From contig OZ231127.1 of assembly GCA_965153355.1 (NCBI GenBank), forward strand, positions 40,858,001-40,922,000: DNA of 64,000 nt. Direction: 5' to 3'. The notes beneath the pieces were generated by a model. That model was not told the DNA's origin. It ran no database searches and worked only from the letters and a program-made list of their open reading frames with translations. This stretch comes from Flaccisagitta enflata (Eukaryota; Chaetognatha; Sagittoidea; Aphragmophora). Numbering within the stretch: the stretch's first letter is position 1; each line of letters begins with the position of its first letter. Shown here piece after piece: positions 1-11,275 of this stretch. Made by a program: the position numbers and the translations under genes.

Positions 1-180
1 AGCGTGCAGATTTCAGGCCTGAGAGGGTAGATTTCATGCCTGCGAGGGCAGAGTTCAGGCCTGTGAGGGCCTAGGGAAAAAAATTGACAGACAGATGGAC
101 AGACGGAATGATGGAATGATGAAAAAAAGTACTCCTGTGTTCTACAGGACTTTGTCCCCTTCGGGGCCGCTGCCCAAAAA
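1..180 (+). mobile_element. Family A foldback element, 3' end only
   Basis: The left part is a degenerate minisatellite of about 20 bp (aggcctgagagggtagattt-like). A (GACA/GACG)n stretch follows, then the family A terminal arm: hairpins CCTGTGTTCTACAGG, GGACTTTGTCC and CCCCTTCGGGG, then CTGCCCAAAAA. The other arm lies outside the window. It sits in intron 2 of the TPR gene, in the opposite orientation. Confidence 0.7.
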
Positions 181-209
181 GAGAGATGGAGCACTAAAAC
201 TCTGCAGTG

Positions 210-396
<187 letters not shown>

Positions 397-477
397 CAAA
401 CGCTTTGAATAAATCCTACATCATTTTATGTCCGGTCATGTCTTATCCTGTCAAATATTCCATCAGAAATCCCATAC

Positions 478-1434
478 TTTGAGGAAAGCTTGTTCCGAGG
501 AAGCGTAGAGTTTGATGGCTTGCAATATTCTGCCTTTGAGCATCAGCAATTGGTCCACGTCCCGCATAAGCGTGCAGCTGTTCACCAACTGATATGCCTC
601 TTGATGCTGCTCCATCGCGTATAAAACTTCCGCCTTGTAGATTCTGCATGGATGAGAGAGAGGGGCGGAAAAATGTGTTGCTGCTCTTACTTATTTGTAT
701 AATCGTTTATGTATGTACTTAAAAATATCGGATAAACAAACCGACTGGAAAAATGGTTGATATTAACTGTATATCATACAGCGGTTATTGTTATTTTTAA
801 GGATCAATTTGCAATTGAGGTTATTCAAGTTATTTTTTACGGTCTGTCGGTCTGTCGATCCATCTGTCGGTTGGCCCGTTAATCCGTAATATTTGGCTAT
901 CATTTGCGAATTTAAGCTAATGGCATTCTTAAGGTCGCTATGAATAGTAATCTTGTGATAAATAATTATTTGATTATGAAATTATGTAGTTATGCAGTTA
1001 TGTAATTGTAATCTGCATAACGGAGCACGCGACCACTGCCCTGTTGGGCTTTTTTACCATCATCATTTTTTCGTTTCCTTTTCTCGTCTGACTGATTCTT
1101 TCGAACAAATGAACAAGTAAACCCATATACCAACAGACGGACAGAGCAATGGAGAATAATGTCTTTACCGATATTGTAGATTCATGGGGTCTTTCTCGAC
1201 AGCGATGCTGAATCTGTCCAGGGCATCCTTGAGACTTCCGGCGTCCAGGGCTCTGGACCCTTCTGAGACGAGATCAAGCGCCTCGTCAGCGTCTGGATCC
1301 TCTTTAGAAAACTTGGGGACGAGTTGTGGCGGAGCCAAATAACCTTCTTTCGTCAAGAAATTGACTTCTTCCCTCAAACGTTTGTCGTCATCTTGCAAAG
1401 GACTCAAACCGAAAGTTTTCCACAAATCCGCCAT
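478..1434 (-). CDS. TPR-domain protein, first two exons (partial gene)
   Basis: Two exons splice cleanly. Exon 1 is 1169-1434: the ATG lies in a good context (caatcATGG), 88 codons plus two bases follow, and the donor is CG|GTAAAG. Exon 2 is 478-643: the acceptor is CATGCAG|A and it ends at AAA|GTATGG. The phase-2 junction restores an Arg codon and an open frame of 144 codons. The N-terminus reads MADLWKTFGLSPLQ and is acidic and charged. From about residue 55 there are helix pairs of tetratricopeptide type (SRALDAGSLKDALDRFSIA, then AEVLYAMEQHQEAYQLV, then LLMLKGRILQAIKLYASSEQ). TPR folds are protein-interaction scaffolds; the specific protein is not recognised. Later exons would lie left of the window. 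Intron 1 is 525 bp. The start of intron 2 holds a (GA)n tract and a mobile-element tail. Confidence 0.72.
644..1168 (-). other. Intron 1 of the TPR gene
   Basis: Bounded by the donor GTAAAG (minus strand, read from 1168) and an acceptor ending ATCCATGCAG (to 644). It contains an AT-rich stretch and a short GTCGGTCTGTCG-like fragment at 840-890 that resembles the GTCC tract of the hairpin-tailed elements. No other feature seen. Confidence 0.65.
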
Positions 1435-1497
1435 GATTGTTGTTGTTTGTTTTTTTTTGTTGATTTTGATGTTGTATAAGTTGATATTGATCCTACT

Positions 1498-1508
1498 GTT
1501 GTTGTTGC

Positions 1509-1590
<82 letters not shown>

Positions 1591-1592
1591 GC
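1498..1592. repeat. (GTT)n / (AAC)n microsatellite upstream of the TPR gene
   Basis: About 31 GTT units. On the coding strand of the TPR gene this is (AAC)n beginning about 65 bp upstream of the ATG, with further AAC-rich sequence up to the start codon. It probably lies in the 5' UTR or promoter. Confidence 0.95.
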
Positions 1593-1639
1593 TTATCCCG
1601 TTGTTGATTTTTTGATATTTATTGACTTTTGTTAAATCC

Positions 1640-2062
1640 TCAAATGAATGCTACTGAAAGCGCACATTCTAATTTAGAAATACAACGTGCGTTCATCTAC
1701 TAGCTCGTACATGCGATTCTTTACCCTGGCCGTGATAAGCTTTGGTCGTCTGCATTTTTTGCGAGATCGATAAGCAACGAGATGCGCGTGTGGGTCACGT
1801 GATTCATACCGGGAGAGAGCGCGATCTTATTTTTACCCGGCTTTCAGAGATCCCGGTCGGAGAGACACGTTCACGCATCCCTTTTAAACACCATCAGCAT
1901 CATTTAGTCAATAAGTCGGTTGAAAAGTATATCATTTATTGGTTAGTTTGGTCATGTCCTATTGATGCAACTGTTGGATGATTTGGAGAAGTGTGGATAC
2001 ATTCAGTAAAAAGGCACTGCTGCTGCATTAAAAACTTATCTTTTATTCAATGGTGAAGTTGT
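1640..2062. other. No gene seen; presumed upstream region of the TPR gene
   Basis: Non-repetitive sequence with no convincing ORF. It may hold the TPR gene promoter on the minus strand, but no TATA box or initiator is clear enough to call. Confidence 0.4.
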
Positions 2063-2453
2063 CAGGCCTGATTTTAGAGCGAGCCCGCGAACCCGATTCT
2101 CTCTATATTTCTCTCGGGCTCTCATGTTTTGCAAGCTCTGAGCCCGGCTGGCTCTCTCTTGGATGGATTCAAAGCGCTCAAGCAAATTGAGTGAAATTTT
2201 TGAAAATGCATCAAGTTTTTAGTAGTTTTTTTATTTTTCTCACAAACTAAATCATCTTGGTCGTTCTCATTTTATCATAACATTTTATCATATAATCAGT
2301 AGCCACTATTACAGATCTAGGCTGATATGATCAATGATCATGAGATTTGGCATAACATTTCTGACGGGCTCATGGTTTTCCTCTCGGGCTCTGTCAAATT
2401 GTGGGGAGTGAGCCCGAATGGCTCAGTCAAGAAAATCACTACAATCAGGCCTG
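2063..2453. mobile_element. hAT-like non-autonomous element, copy K1
   Basis: Bounded by CAGGCCTG at both ends (2063-2070 and 2446-2453). The left end reads CAGGCCTGATTTTAGAGCG. Both ends carry a subterminal 7-mer, GAGCCCG or its complement CGGGCTC: in order +, -, + near the left end and -, -, + near the right end. The interior is AT-rich with no ORF. No matching 8-bp flank was found for this copy; the right end abuts the T-run of the next element. It shares ends and layout with 32216-33155. Confidence 0.6.
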
Positions 2454-2671
2454 ATTTTTAGTCGCGTGCTACGCGACTCTACAACCCGCTTTGTCGGTCG
2501 GTCCGTCCGTCCGTCCGTTGGTCCGTCCATTGGTCCGTCCGTCAGACTTTACTTTTTTTGTTTTTTTGCGGTCTTTGGCCTCACTGCACCTGCCCAAATG
2601 ATTGAGTGACCACAAATGCAGCCCCTGCCCACCCACACGCGACTGGGGTAGCCGTGTATCCGGCCTTGTTT
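2454..2671 (-). mobile_element. Family C hairpin-tailed element, full-length copy
   Basis: Read on the minus strand it starts AAACAAGGCCGGATACACGG, passes through GGGTGGGCAGGGGC and a (GGAC)n tract, and ends in the stem-loop AGTCGCGTAGCACGCGACT plus TAAAAA. There is no ORF and no clear Pol III A/B box. It directly abuts K1. Confidence 0.75.
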
Positions 2672-2809
2672 AAGTTGTTCTTGACTAACACTCGATAAAG
2701 GATGGTAAAGAAGGTCGGGATCTCTGATGCAATAGAATGGCAAATTGAGTGCAGACGATAGCAGTCCCGAAGAGCTTCGAGAACGATCGAGATGCTCGTC
2801 GAAAAGATT

Positions 2810-3076
2810 GAGGGAGGGGGGGGGGAGAGAAGGGAAGGGGAAGGGGGAAGGGCAAAAGAAACAATGAACTATGAGATCGAGAAGAGGAGGAGAAGAAGAA
2901 GAAGAAGATGAATAAGAAGAAAAACAAGAAAACAAGAAAAGGAAGAAAAAGAAGAAAAAGAAGAAGAAAAAGAAGAAGAAGAAGAAGGAGAAGAAGAAGA
3001 AGGAGAAGAAGAAGAAGAAGAAGAAGAAGAAGAAGAAGAAGAAGAAAAGAAGAGGAAGAAGAAAATGATGAAAAAG

Positions 3077-3135
<59 letters not shown>

Positions 3136-3440
3136 CCACAACAACAACAACAACAACAGCAACAGCAATAACGACAAAGACAACGACAACAACAACGACA
3201 ACGACAACGGCAACAACAACAACAAAATCAATTAGAATAATTACGCAACAAAAACAGCCACAACAAAAACAACTGCAACAAAAATAGGAACAACAAAAAC
3301 AATGACATAGAAATGATGACAACAACAAAACGTACAAGAACCACAAGAACAGCAAGAACAACAAGAACAAGAACAACCAGAACAACAAGAACAAGAACCG
3401 CAAGAGGAACAGTATAAAAAAGAGCAAAAACAACAACAAA
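2810..3440. repeat. Polypurine (GAA)n tract passing into (CAA)n
   Basis: From 2810 to about 3077 the plus strand is almost all purine (G-run, then GAA units). From 3078 to 3440 it is (CAA)n with variant units. Long open frames across it on both strands are only repeat translations. Confidence 0.93.
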
Positions 3441-3780
3441 AACGCACGCAACAACATCAACGACACAAAAATGTTCCATTAGGTTTTGTTTCCCTAAAAT
3501 TTTGCTATTTTGTCCACCCATTGGCGAAACAAGAATGAAGCGACAAACTTTTTTTGAGAACTGTTCTTCTGTTAAAGCGCGACCTCGCAGGACGTGTTTC
3601 CCGTATTTCCTTTCATTAGTGGGCTTCCCTCTAATTAGCGCCCCCTCCCTCTTCTGAAAAATCATGTCTTTCATATATTTTTATTTGCAAACACGCAACT
3701 TTATACTTTGCCATGTGGGTCGCTAGGTTGGTCTGTTGGTCGTTCCAAAATGTTTCTAAAATCATGAGAGGTTTTTGCAT
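3441..3780. other. No gene seen
   Basis: Unique-looking sequence. An AGCGCCCCCTCC stretch near 3640 resembles the end of the inverted-repeat element at 47.8 kb and may be a fragment of it. Confidence 0.3.
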
Positions 3781-4215
3781 TACACTCTTTTTTTTTTTTT
3801 TATAAGAACCTAGTTTATAAGAACATCAAGGCTTCAAATAGCCCTAAAATTAAGAACATCTTAAGAACATCCAAAGGCTTCATATCTTGAGAAAAAAATT
3901 TCACTAAAGGTAATATTAAAAAAACATTAAGAAAATATTTGAATTTTAGTATAATTGATATGATATCTTATGATTTTTGAATAAATATCATAAAAACATC
4001 CTGAGACTTTAATGATTAGCATCTGTTTTAACAATATTTAATAGAAATATATTTACTATAATTGAGTAATAGTATATTATAAGGTTTCCTATAGTTTATA
4101 TCATATTTAAAATTAAGAACGCTCTAAGAACATTGAAGGCTTTATTTGGTTTTTAAAATAAGAACATCAAGCCTTCGAAAAAAAAATGACGTTCTTATAA
4201 AAAAAAAAGAGTGTA
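3781..4215. mobile_element. Inverted-repeat element (MITE), 435 bp
   Basis: Terminal inverted repeats TACACTC-T(n)-ATAAGAAC at 3781-3809 and the reverse complement at 4190-4215. The AT-rich interior repeats AAGAACATC and AAGGCTTCA in both halves. There is no ORF. The family is not recognised. Confidence 0.8.
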
Positions 4216-4544
4216 CTGTTCCTGCCCAACCATCCGCAACTGGATTTCCGTGTATCCGGCCTTGTTCGTTTAACTAAATAGTAATAAAACGATAATTTTC
4301 ATCTTTTTTTAAACTTTTTATATTCTGTTTCTATTTCTACTCATCATCTCTTGTTTTTATGTTCAAAAGCTTTCTTTTCTGATTTGTTAAAGATGTGTTT
4401 TAAATGAAAATTTGCAATGATATTCTTCAATTTTGAAAGCGACCAGGGCGCTAATTTGAGAAAACACGGCACTATCTCTCGGTCACGTTTCATCATTTCA
4501 TTCATTCATTTGATCATCAATCTATTGACTCATTGATCATATCG
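4216..4544. other. No gene; fragment of a family C head
   Basis: 4225-4266 resembles the inverted head of a family C element (TGTATCCGGCCTTGTT). The rest is AT-rich with an ATTC run near 4495. Confidence 0.45.
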
Positions 4545-5086
4545 GCTGGTTGATTGAAGCTACAGTAGATGTCGTCTAGACTTGGAAATACGGGGGCCCT
4601 CATATCGTAACTACCATTTGCGCCAATGAAATGGAACTGTGTCTGTATAATGCTTATGTCCTATAGGGTTGACGATGGGGTATGGCAATTCTGTGGATAG
4701 AAAATTCTTTTGAATATACTAAAACAAATCTGTTTTACTCAAACAGTTGCTAGAATTGGTCTAGTGGTTAACTCACTTGACTTCAAATCCTTCTTGATCA
4801 ATCACTTTCTTTAAAAGTTCCGGGTTTGAATCCCAGGCTGGTTTTGCAATTAAAGCAAATAAATAAAGCTGTAATTCTGCCATAAAAGTGATTGATCCTA
4901 ACATTTTATACTAAAAGTTTTTTTTGTAAGGTAAGCCGTAGGGGGATACCATACCCCATCGTCAACCCCTTAGGGTCTATACATTACACTAGCAAAATAT
5001 CAGTCCCCTCACTGTACTGATGCTGAGGTTATGAGCTCCCCCGTATTTCCAAGTCTAGACGACATCTACTGTATGATTCAACCAGC
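4545..5086. mobile_element. TA-flanked inverted-repeat element carrying a tRNA-like module
   Basis: A 35-bp near-perfect terminal inverted repeat begins TACAGTAGATGTCGTCTAGA (4561 on) and is mirrored at 5039-5073. An inner inverted repeat (GTTGACGATGGGGTATGG, near 4668 and 4951) and an outer one (GCTGGTTGA, 4545-4553 and 5078-5086) extend the pairing. TA at both inner ends fits Tc1/mariner-type target duplication, with the outer arms perhaps being a pre-existing hairpin target. No transposase is left. Confidence 0.75.
4749..4845 (+). other. tRNA-like module (pseudo-tRNA or SINE head)
   Basis: An A-box-like TGGTCTAGTGGTTAA (4758-4771) and a B-box-like GGGTTTGAATCCCAG (4822-4836) are spaced as in a tRNA with extra length between the arms. 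A TTC AAA segment sits in the anticodon position, but I could not fold a complete acceptor stem, so this is a tRNA-derived sequence and not a called tRNA gene. Confidence 0.5.
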
Positions 5087-6272
5087 AACGTAATGAGGCA
5101 CTTTATGGCGTTCACTGATAGATCAATGCTATCTTCAGAATAAGCTGATACCAAAAAGATAATGAGTGGTGCCTTTTTGTTTCAATTTCTATCACCTTGT
5201 AAAATTTTCAGCTTTTGAGGTTATAGTGTTTTGGTCACGATGTTGTAAGAACATAGAAATCTGCTAAATAAGACCCATTTAATGTCGTTTTCTCAGTAAG
5301 TGGATGCAAAGTGTAAACGACCAGGAAACCAAAAGTCACAAATTGTTAAATGACCAGAAGGTACGACGGGAGTCGGGGTGCAAACAAAGACAAAATTTGA
5401 AAAGTCAGCACATTTTTCGCAACATCATTAATACTGTCAATTTGCATTGTTTATTCAAGAAAAATGATAATTAGTTTATATCTAAAGTATTTTTGCATAG
5501 AAAAGCATTTATATGTCCAGACTCCAGAGTAAGTTTAAAATGCAGGGATAGAGGTTGGGAAAAAGAAAGTTTTTAAAGAAAAAATTATTTTGCAATCTGA
5601 CATGTCTTGGGTAAAATTGTAACTTTGCATAGAGATTGAAAAATTGTCATTTTCAAAAACTTGGCATCTTTAATCTTTCTACTAAAGGTCTTCTTTGGGT
5701 TCTTTCTACTTTGGATCTACTTTGGGTTCGCTGTCCTGAAACTTTAGACCTGAAAACGAGGCTCGGATTTTGCCTTCTCTGACCTTTTAGTTAGGAATAT
5801 CCAAAATCGATTTTGATGCTCGCGCCTAAAATGGACTTGGGCTTAAAACGAAGGCGGAAAGCGCGAGGATGCTCTCATTTCGCAATCTGCGCGCATTTCG
5901 TAAGAGAAGGAAAGAGATGAGGTTGGATAGAGGGGGGGGGGGGGTTATTGGATCAAAGTCACGAAGTGCAGCTAAGTGCCTTCCAATCTTATATGCTTTT
6001 AGGTAACAATTGATACTGCGTCCTACCAGGATCCTTTTTCACCGCCCATCATAAGTCAATTCAATCCATTCATGCGCCGCTGTTGATGTGCAATACATGT
6101 CTATGCATTTTCAGCAGGTGTCATATGACCTAATTCAATGCAAAATTGACTACTTCTGATGCTCGTAAAATGATTTTGCTCATGGATACCATGTAAAATG
6201 TAAAATTTCAGTTTTATACAACTTTCACATAGCACACCTGATGCAAAAATGAATAATTTGAGTTTTAACCCC
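5087..6272. other. No gene seen
   Basis: AT-rich sequence with a G-run at 5932-5943. A stretch near 5560-5650 (AACTTTGCATAGAGATTGAAA) resembles the arm of the imperfect palindrome at 20.7-20.96 kb. Confidence 0.35.
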
Positions 6273-7361
6273 TGGATTCTAAAATGCTATATGTCACTTT
6301 CTAACCCACCATACCCTACGGCCCAAACCAGTTTTAGTAGAGACATGAAATTTTGTATGGGAAATCTGTGGGGGAATACTTTTGGGGCCATCAGAGGGTT
6401 TTTCAATTTCCGCCCCTGAGCAGAGATATGTGGGTGGGGTGGGGTAACCCCTGGGGGTTGAAAAATCTCAAAAAAATGTTTTCCAATTTTCTTCCAATTT
6501 TTTATATGTGTTGGCTAAATCTAGTTTGTACCATGGTAAGTATACAACAATTATTGAATCATTCTCAAAATTTGAAGAGTTATGCACTTTTGAATGTTAG
6601 AACGAAGTATTTCATAAACATTGAAAATACTTGTGAAATCACTTTTATGATTATTAGAGCTTAATACAACATATCTAATTAAAAAAATTCAAAATTAACA
6701 GGGTGTCCAAAAAATTTGGCAAAATTTTATACAGAACATTGAAAAACTATCTTGAACTGATCTTTTCCATCAAAATGATATTCAAACATGAAGGTTGGTT
6801 AGTAGTGAATATCTAGTATCCAACAGGCAGCAAAAATCCATGTTAAAAGATCAATACAAGGAAGAAGAGTTTCTCTTGTAGTACTTTGGAAAAAATCGGC
6901 TTTGATGGACGAAAGAAAATGGATGGTTGATCTTATATTATTCTAGCTGACTTGCTTCAATGCCTTGAGCCTATTTTGAGTAAGATGAACTGTCCTGCTC
7001 TAATGATGTATACCCACCTATTTATTGTCTTATTTTGGATACCACATTTGATATGAAACATAGCTAAAAAAATTACTATTCTCTGCTATGTTTTATTGGT
7101 AGAAATCTCACAAAATTAGCAAGTTTGTGCTATGCATAATTCATTTCCTTTTAAACCAGGGAAATCCGTATGAAAAACCGCGCATTCTAACATCTAAAAG
7201 AACTAATTGGGATGATACATAACAAATTTTAGCTTACTGGGTCGCTTAGAAGTATGGTTTTAAAGAAATTATATTTTTGCCAAATTTATTGGACACCCAG
7301 TTAAAAAAAATTAATGTCTCTATGGTAGGTTAGAAAGTGACATATAGCATTTTAAAATCCA
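6273..7361. mobile_element. Outer inverted-repeat element, host of a nested insertion
   Basis: Terminal inverted repeats of about 38 bp: TGGATTCTAAAATGCTATAT at 6273 and its complement ending 7361, extending through GTCACTTTCTAACC and a further GAGACAT pair. Removing the nested element (6698-7301) leaves about 485 bp. No ORF is recognisable. Confidence 0.8.
6698..7301. mobile_element. Nested TA-flanked (mariner-like) element, 604 bp
   Basis: Left end ACAGGGTGTCCAAAAAATTT; right end the complement of ACTGGGTGTCCAATAAATTT. TA lies on both sides (6696-6697 and 7302-7303). GGGTGTCC ends flanked by TA are typical of Tc1/mariner superfamily elements. The interior has no transposase frame. Confidence 0.75.
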
Positions 7362-7519
7362 TCTGAACCTGTATTCTAAATCGCGAGTTAATCTTCTTTT
7401 GTCGATTCGTTTTGTTTTTATGTTGTCTCTCAGTTCCTGTCATTTTGCTTCCATCATTGGCTTGAGCTCTGCGCTATTATATGATGTCATGTGCGTCGTT
7501 GCACATCTAACTAGTCATC

Positions 7520-8075
7520 CAAGGATCGCACATGGTCAGCGGTACCCGATGCCCTGCTTGGAGTGATCAATTGAAGGAGTGGAGTGATAGCTGGGCAGCG
7601 GCCCAGAAGGCGGATGTCCTGTAGGACACAGGGGTGAATTTCCTACCATTCATCCAGCCTGAGAGGTCAGATTTAGGCATGAGAAGGCAAATTTGAGGAC
7701 TCATAGGACCTATGTCAGGCTAGAGAGAGCTGAATTCAAGTCTGGAAGGGTTGATTTATGGCCTCAGAAGGCTGATTTTGGGCCAAAAAGGGCTGATTTT
7801 GGCCCTACGAAGATTGATTTTGGATCAGAGAGAGCTGATTTTAGCCCTGAGAGAGGTAAATTTAGGTCTGAGAGGGTTGATTTGGGCCTCTTAGATTGAT
7901 TTAAGGTCTGAAAGAACCAGATTTGGGCCTGAGAGGCCTGGGGGGAACATGTACAGACGGATGGACGGACGGATGGATGGACAGACAGATGAACGGAGGG
8001 ATGGACAGACGGACGTAAGGAAATTCACCTCTGTGACCAACAGGATATTGGCCCTTTGGGGCCGCTGCCCAAAAA
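7520..8075 (+). mobile_element. Family A foldback element with internal minisatellite
   Basis: Starts with the family leader GGTCAGCGGTACCC (7534 on), then the left arm GGGCAGCGGCCCAGAAGG at 7593. About 15 degenerate units of a 20-bp minisatellite (GGGCTGATTTTGGCC-like) follow, then (GGAC)n and the right arm GGGGCCGCTGCCCAAAAA ending 8075. The arms are more diverged than in other copies but still pair. Confidence 0.75.
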
Positions 8076-8302
8076 GGTTCACGTCCTTCGGTCGGTCGGT
8101 TGGTTGGCCTGTCCGTCACGCAAAAGTTCCTTATAATCTATAATAATGGAGAGCCTCCGAAAAATTTGTATTTTATGCATCAGGTAAAACATTCTGTGCA
8201 GGAGGTAACTAGTAAAGGCTGTTAAAACTGTTTCTATCTTTTTGTCTGTCTGAGTGTCAGTCCCTCCCTGACTCTGGCTGTGTTTGTGTCTGTGTCTGTC
8301 CT

Positions 8303-8497
<195 letters not shown>

Positions 8498-8499
8498 AT

Positions 8500-9689
8500 T
8501 GTGCCAGGCACTACGGACCTATCAGTACAGGCCACAGTTAGGGCTCTTCGAAAGTGACTGAAATCGTTTGGGATATATGATATATCCAATGCATAATTTA
8601 CAGTTTGCACTAAATAGTCAGTCCCAATTCCGCATTTAATAAATGATTTATTTATATGATCGTCTCTCAATATATTTCGGCAAACCAAAACTTTTTCCAT
8701 CTGGGCATATTTCGATATACCGAAATATGACTCACAAAAGTTTGATTTTCTTAGGTGCAGCTTTTGTAAAATCAATATGAATTCCATAGCCGTTCGTCTT
8801 GTTTCGGTCTTCAATGATTTTCTGCTGATTTTGCCACTTAAATTTTAAAACAAAATTGATTTATGAATACTGTAACATTCAAGCATGTCATTAGACTTTG
8901 TTCATCTTTCTTTATCTTTAATCTCACCGATTATTTAAGTATTGGATAGGAAAAATTTGAGTAAATAAGATCAGAGCTTGATAAACGCTTTTCTACTTCC
9001 TTATGAATGGCCGAACAAAAAGTAAAAGAGGAGGGTGATATTTCGATATATGCCCAGGTAAACTAAGTTGCTTTATCTCGTAACATGATGAGATATGGTC
9101 GTACTGAATTGGGACTGACTGTAAACCTAGCTTGATCGAACGGTAAAAAATAGTCAGGCAGTCCGCCAAGTAGGCTCAACTTATGTCAAAATTCACTTCC
9201 ACTCCAGATGGGCGCGGTATTACAAAAGATCTTGCTTGATTCAATGACAGAGAGTTGTGTCGTAAGTTAACCCACCTATTTCTACACGCGGACGGGGACT
9301 TAAGTAATAAGTCAGTCTTGCCAGACGAGGCACTTGGTCTAACTCGGTCTGACGGCGACGACCATAAATCCTCATTCAACGGCCACAACGTCTCTCCTAA
9401 AAGCCGCACTGCGACTATGAAGGTCTCTCGCCTTGCACTTCTTAAGAAAACAACTGCGAGGTTCGAAGGTTTCGCGATATCTTTACGCAATCGCGTGCGG
9501 TTACTTTTGCACATGTACGTGTACGTGCGCTCGTTCACAGAAGGTCGTGTTGTTGAATTCTAATAATCTGTCATCAAAGGATCGCATTTGGTCAGCGGTG
9601 ACCGTTACCCTGCACAAAGTGATGGGTGCACTATAGACAAATCGATAGATATTAGCTTATACCCTGTTTTTAGCTAGAATTGGTCATTT
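8500..9689. other. No recognised gene; leader fragment of family A near 9585
   Basis: Two overlapping open frames (9255-9563 plus, 9176-9538 minus) match nothing I recognise. 9575-9625 (ATCAAAGGATCGCATTTGGT, then CAGCGGTGACC) parallels 7513-7555, so the block is probably the edge of a family A or LINE 3' region. Confidence 0.35.
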
Positions 9690-9785
9690 CTAGTTGTGTC
9701 GTAGGTTGCGTTGTGGGTTGTGTCGGGGGTTGTATCTCGGGTTGCGCCGTGGGTTGTGACGGGGTTGTATCGTGGGTTATGTATG
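9690..9785. repeat. GTGGGTTGTGTC-type minisatellite
   Basis: About eight degenerate units of roughly 11-13 bp (GTGGGTTGTGTCG, GGGTTGTATC, GGGTTGCGCC). Confidence 0.7.
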
Positions 9786-10049
9786 GCACTTCTCCTACCA
9801 ATTTGCACATGCGCTTCCTCATTTTGGGCATCGAGTCTCTGTAACCTCCCTATTCCCTGCCCAACCTCTATCTGGCCACCTTTTTTCTTCCCTCCGCTTT
9901 TCTCATTAGTCTATCTGTAAGACCTCGTTACCGTCTTTTCCACCCCACAAACAATCTCTACATCATTACGAGGCTATCTTTTTTACCCCCTTTCTCTTCG
10001 ATCCTCCTTACCCTCAATATGTCACATACGCCAATTTATCCCGGTCTCC

Positions 10050-10275
10050 TTTTTAGGTGCGCCATAGCACCTCTATGAATAGCTCTGTCTGTCGGTTGGT
10101 TGGTTGGTCAGTCGGTTGGTCGGTCACGCTCGAGTTGAAAATCTCGAAAAAAGAAGCAAAAATCAGTGGAAATGATTCAGAAATATGCCAGGATGATTCC
10201 CAGATACGCCATAGCACCTCTATAAGAGGTTCTGTCCGTCTGTCCATCTGTCGGTCATGCTCGAATGAAAAAATC
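10050..10275 (-). mobile_element. Two hairpin-tailed element copies, subfamily E
   Basis: The first has T-run plus hairpin AGGTGCGCCATAGCACCT (10055-10072) then CTATGAATAG and GTCGGTTGGT units. The second has the imperfect hairpin AGATACGCCATAGCACCT (10202-10219) then CTATAAGAGGTTCTGTCCGT. Both pass into a CTCGAGTTGAAAA-like stretch. The stem sequence differs from families C and D but layout and position are the same. Confidence 0.65.
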
Positions 10276-10360
10276 GCTGAAAGTGTTTGAAATCAATTGA
10301 AAACTCATTTCGTTCATCATTGATGATACTCGTCGTTTCATTCACCAAAATAATCAGCTA

Positions 10361-10541
10361 CGGTGAGGTCTGATCGAGCTGGGGATAGGTCGGATAGGTC
10401 TGGTGATAGGTCGGATAGGTGTGGGGATAGGTCTGATAGAGCTCAGGATAGGTCTGATAGAGCTCGGGATAGGCCTGATAGAGCTAGGGATAGGTCTGAT
10501 AGAGCTAGGTATAGGTCTGATGGAGCTAGGGATAGATAGAT

Positions 10542-10622
<81 letters not shown>

Positions 10623-10634
10623 GATAGATAGATA
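10361..10634. repeat. 20-bp minisatellite grading into (GATA)n
   Basis: About eight units of GGATAGGTCTGATAGAGCTC type (10361-10530) pass directly into about 26 GATA units (10531-10634). Confidence 0.9.
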
Positions 10635-10695
10635 GCTAAGAATTAATAACGCCCGGCGCACCGTCTTGGCCCGTTTATCCGGCCTTGTTTCCCCA

Positions 10696-10935
<240 letters not shown>

Positions 10936-11099
10936 TCTCATTCCCTTCCTCATTTTATTCTGTGGCCTCTCTCCCCGTCTTGAGACTCTCTTTGTTTTCT
11001 TATCTTTGTCTCGCGGGGTTTTTCATCAGCTTTGGAAGTCTTCCGTGTCAAAGTCATTTTCATGGTAATCTCCTATTCTTCCACGAAATGGTTTACATG

Positions 11100-11275
11100 C
11101 GCTACACGCACGCACGCTGGCACGCTGGCACTCACGCACGCACGCTGGCACGCACGCACGCACGCACTCACTCACGTACACATGCAAACACGCACTCACG
11201 TATGCATGCACACACACTCACTCACACTCACTCACACTCAGTCACTCACACTCACACTCACTCACTCAGGCAAAC
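11100..11275. repeat. (CACG)/(CACT) tetranucleotide-rich tract
   Basis: Irregular ACGC, GGCACGCT and ACTC units over 175 bp. Confidence 0.85.

Noticed and set aside
2454-2671. Helitron ends for family C (CTAA after a hairpin)
   Set aside because: The hairpin touches the CTAA directly, there is no TC start at the other end, and other subfamilies end in GCCCAAAA or ATCTAAAA; an A-tailed retroposon fits better.
2549-3466. 305-codon minus frame
   Set aside because: It spans (GAA)n and (CAA)n and consists of Phe, Val and Leu runs with no domain.
4749-4845. Functional tRNA gene
   Set aside because: A and B boxes are visible but the acceptor stem does not close, and it lies within an inverted-repeat element; kept only as tRNA-like. 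The same holds for 61877-61977.
9176-9563. Overlapping 120- and 102-codon frames
   Set aside because: Balanced composition, but no recognised motif, no clear splice context and opposite strands; probably part of a repeat edge.
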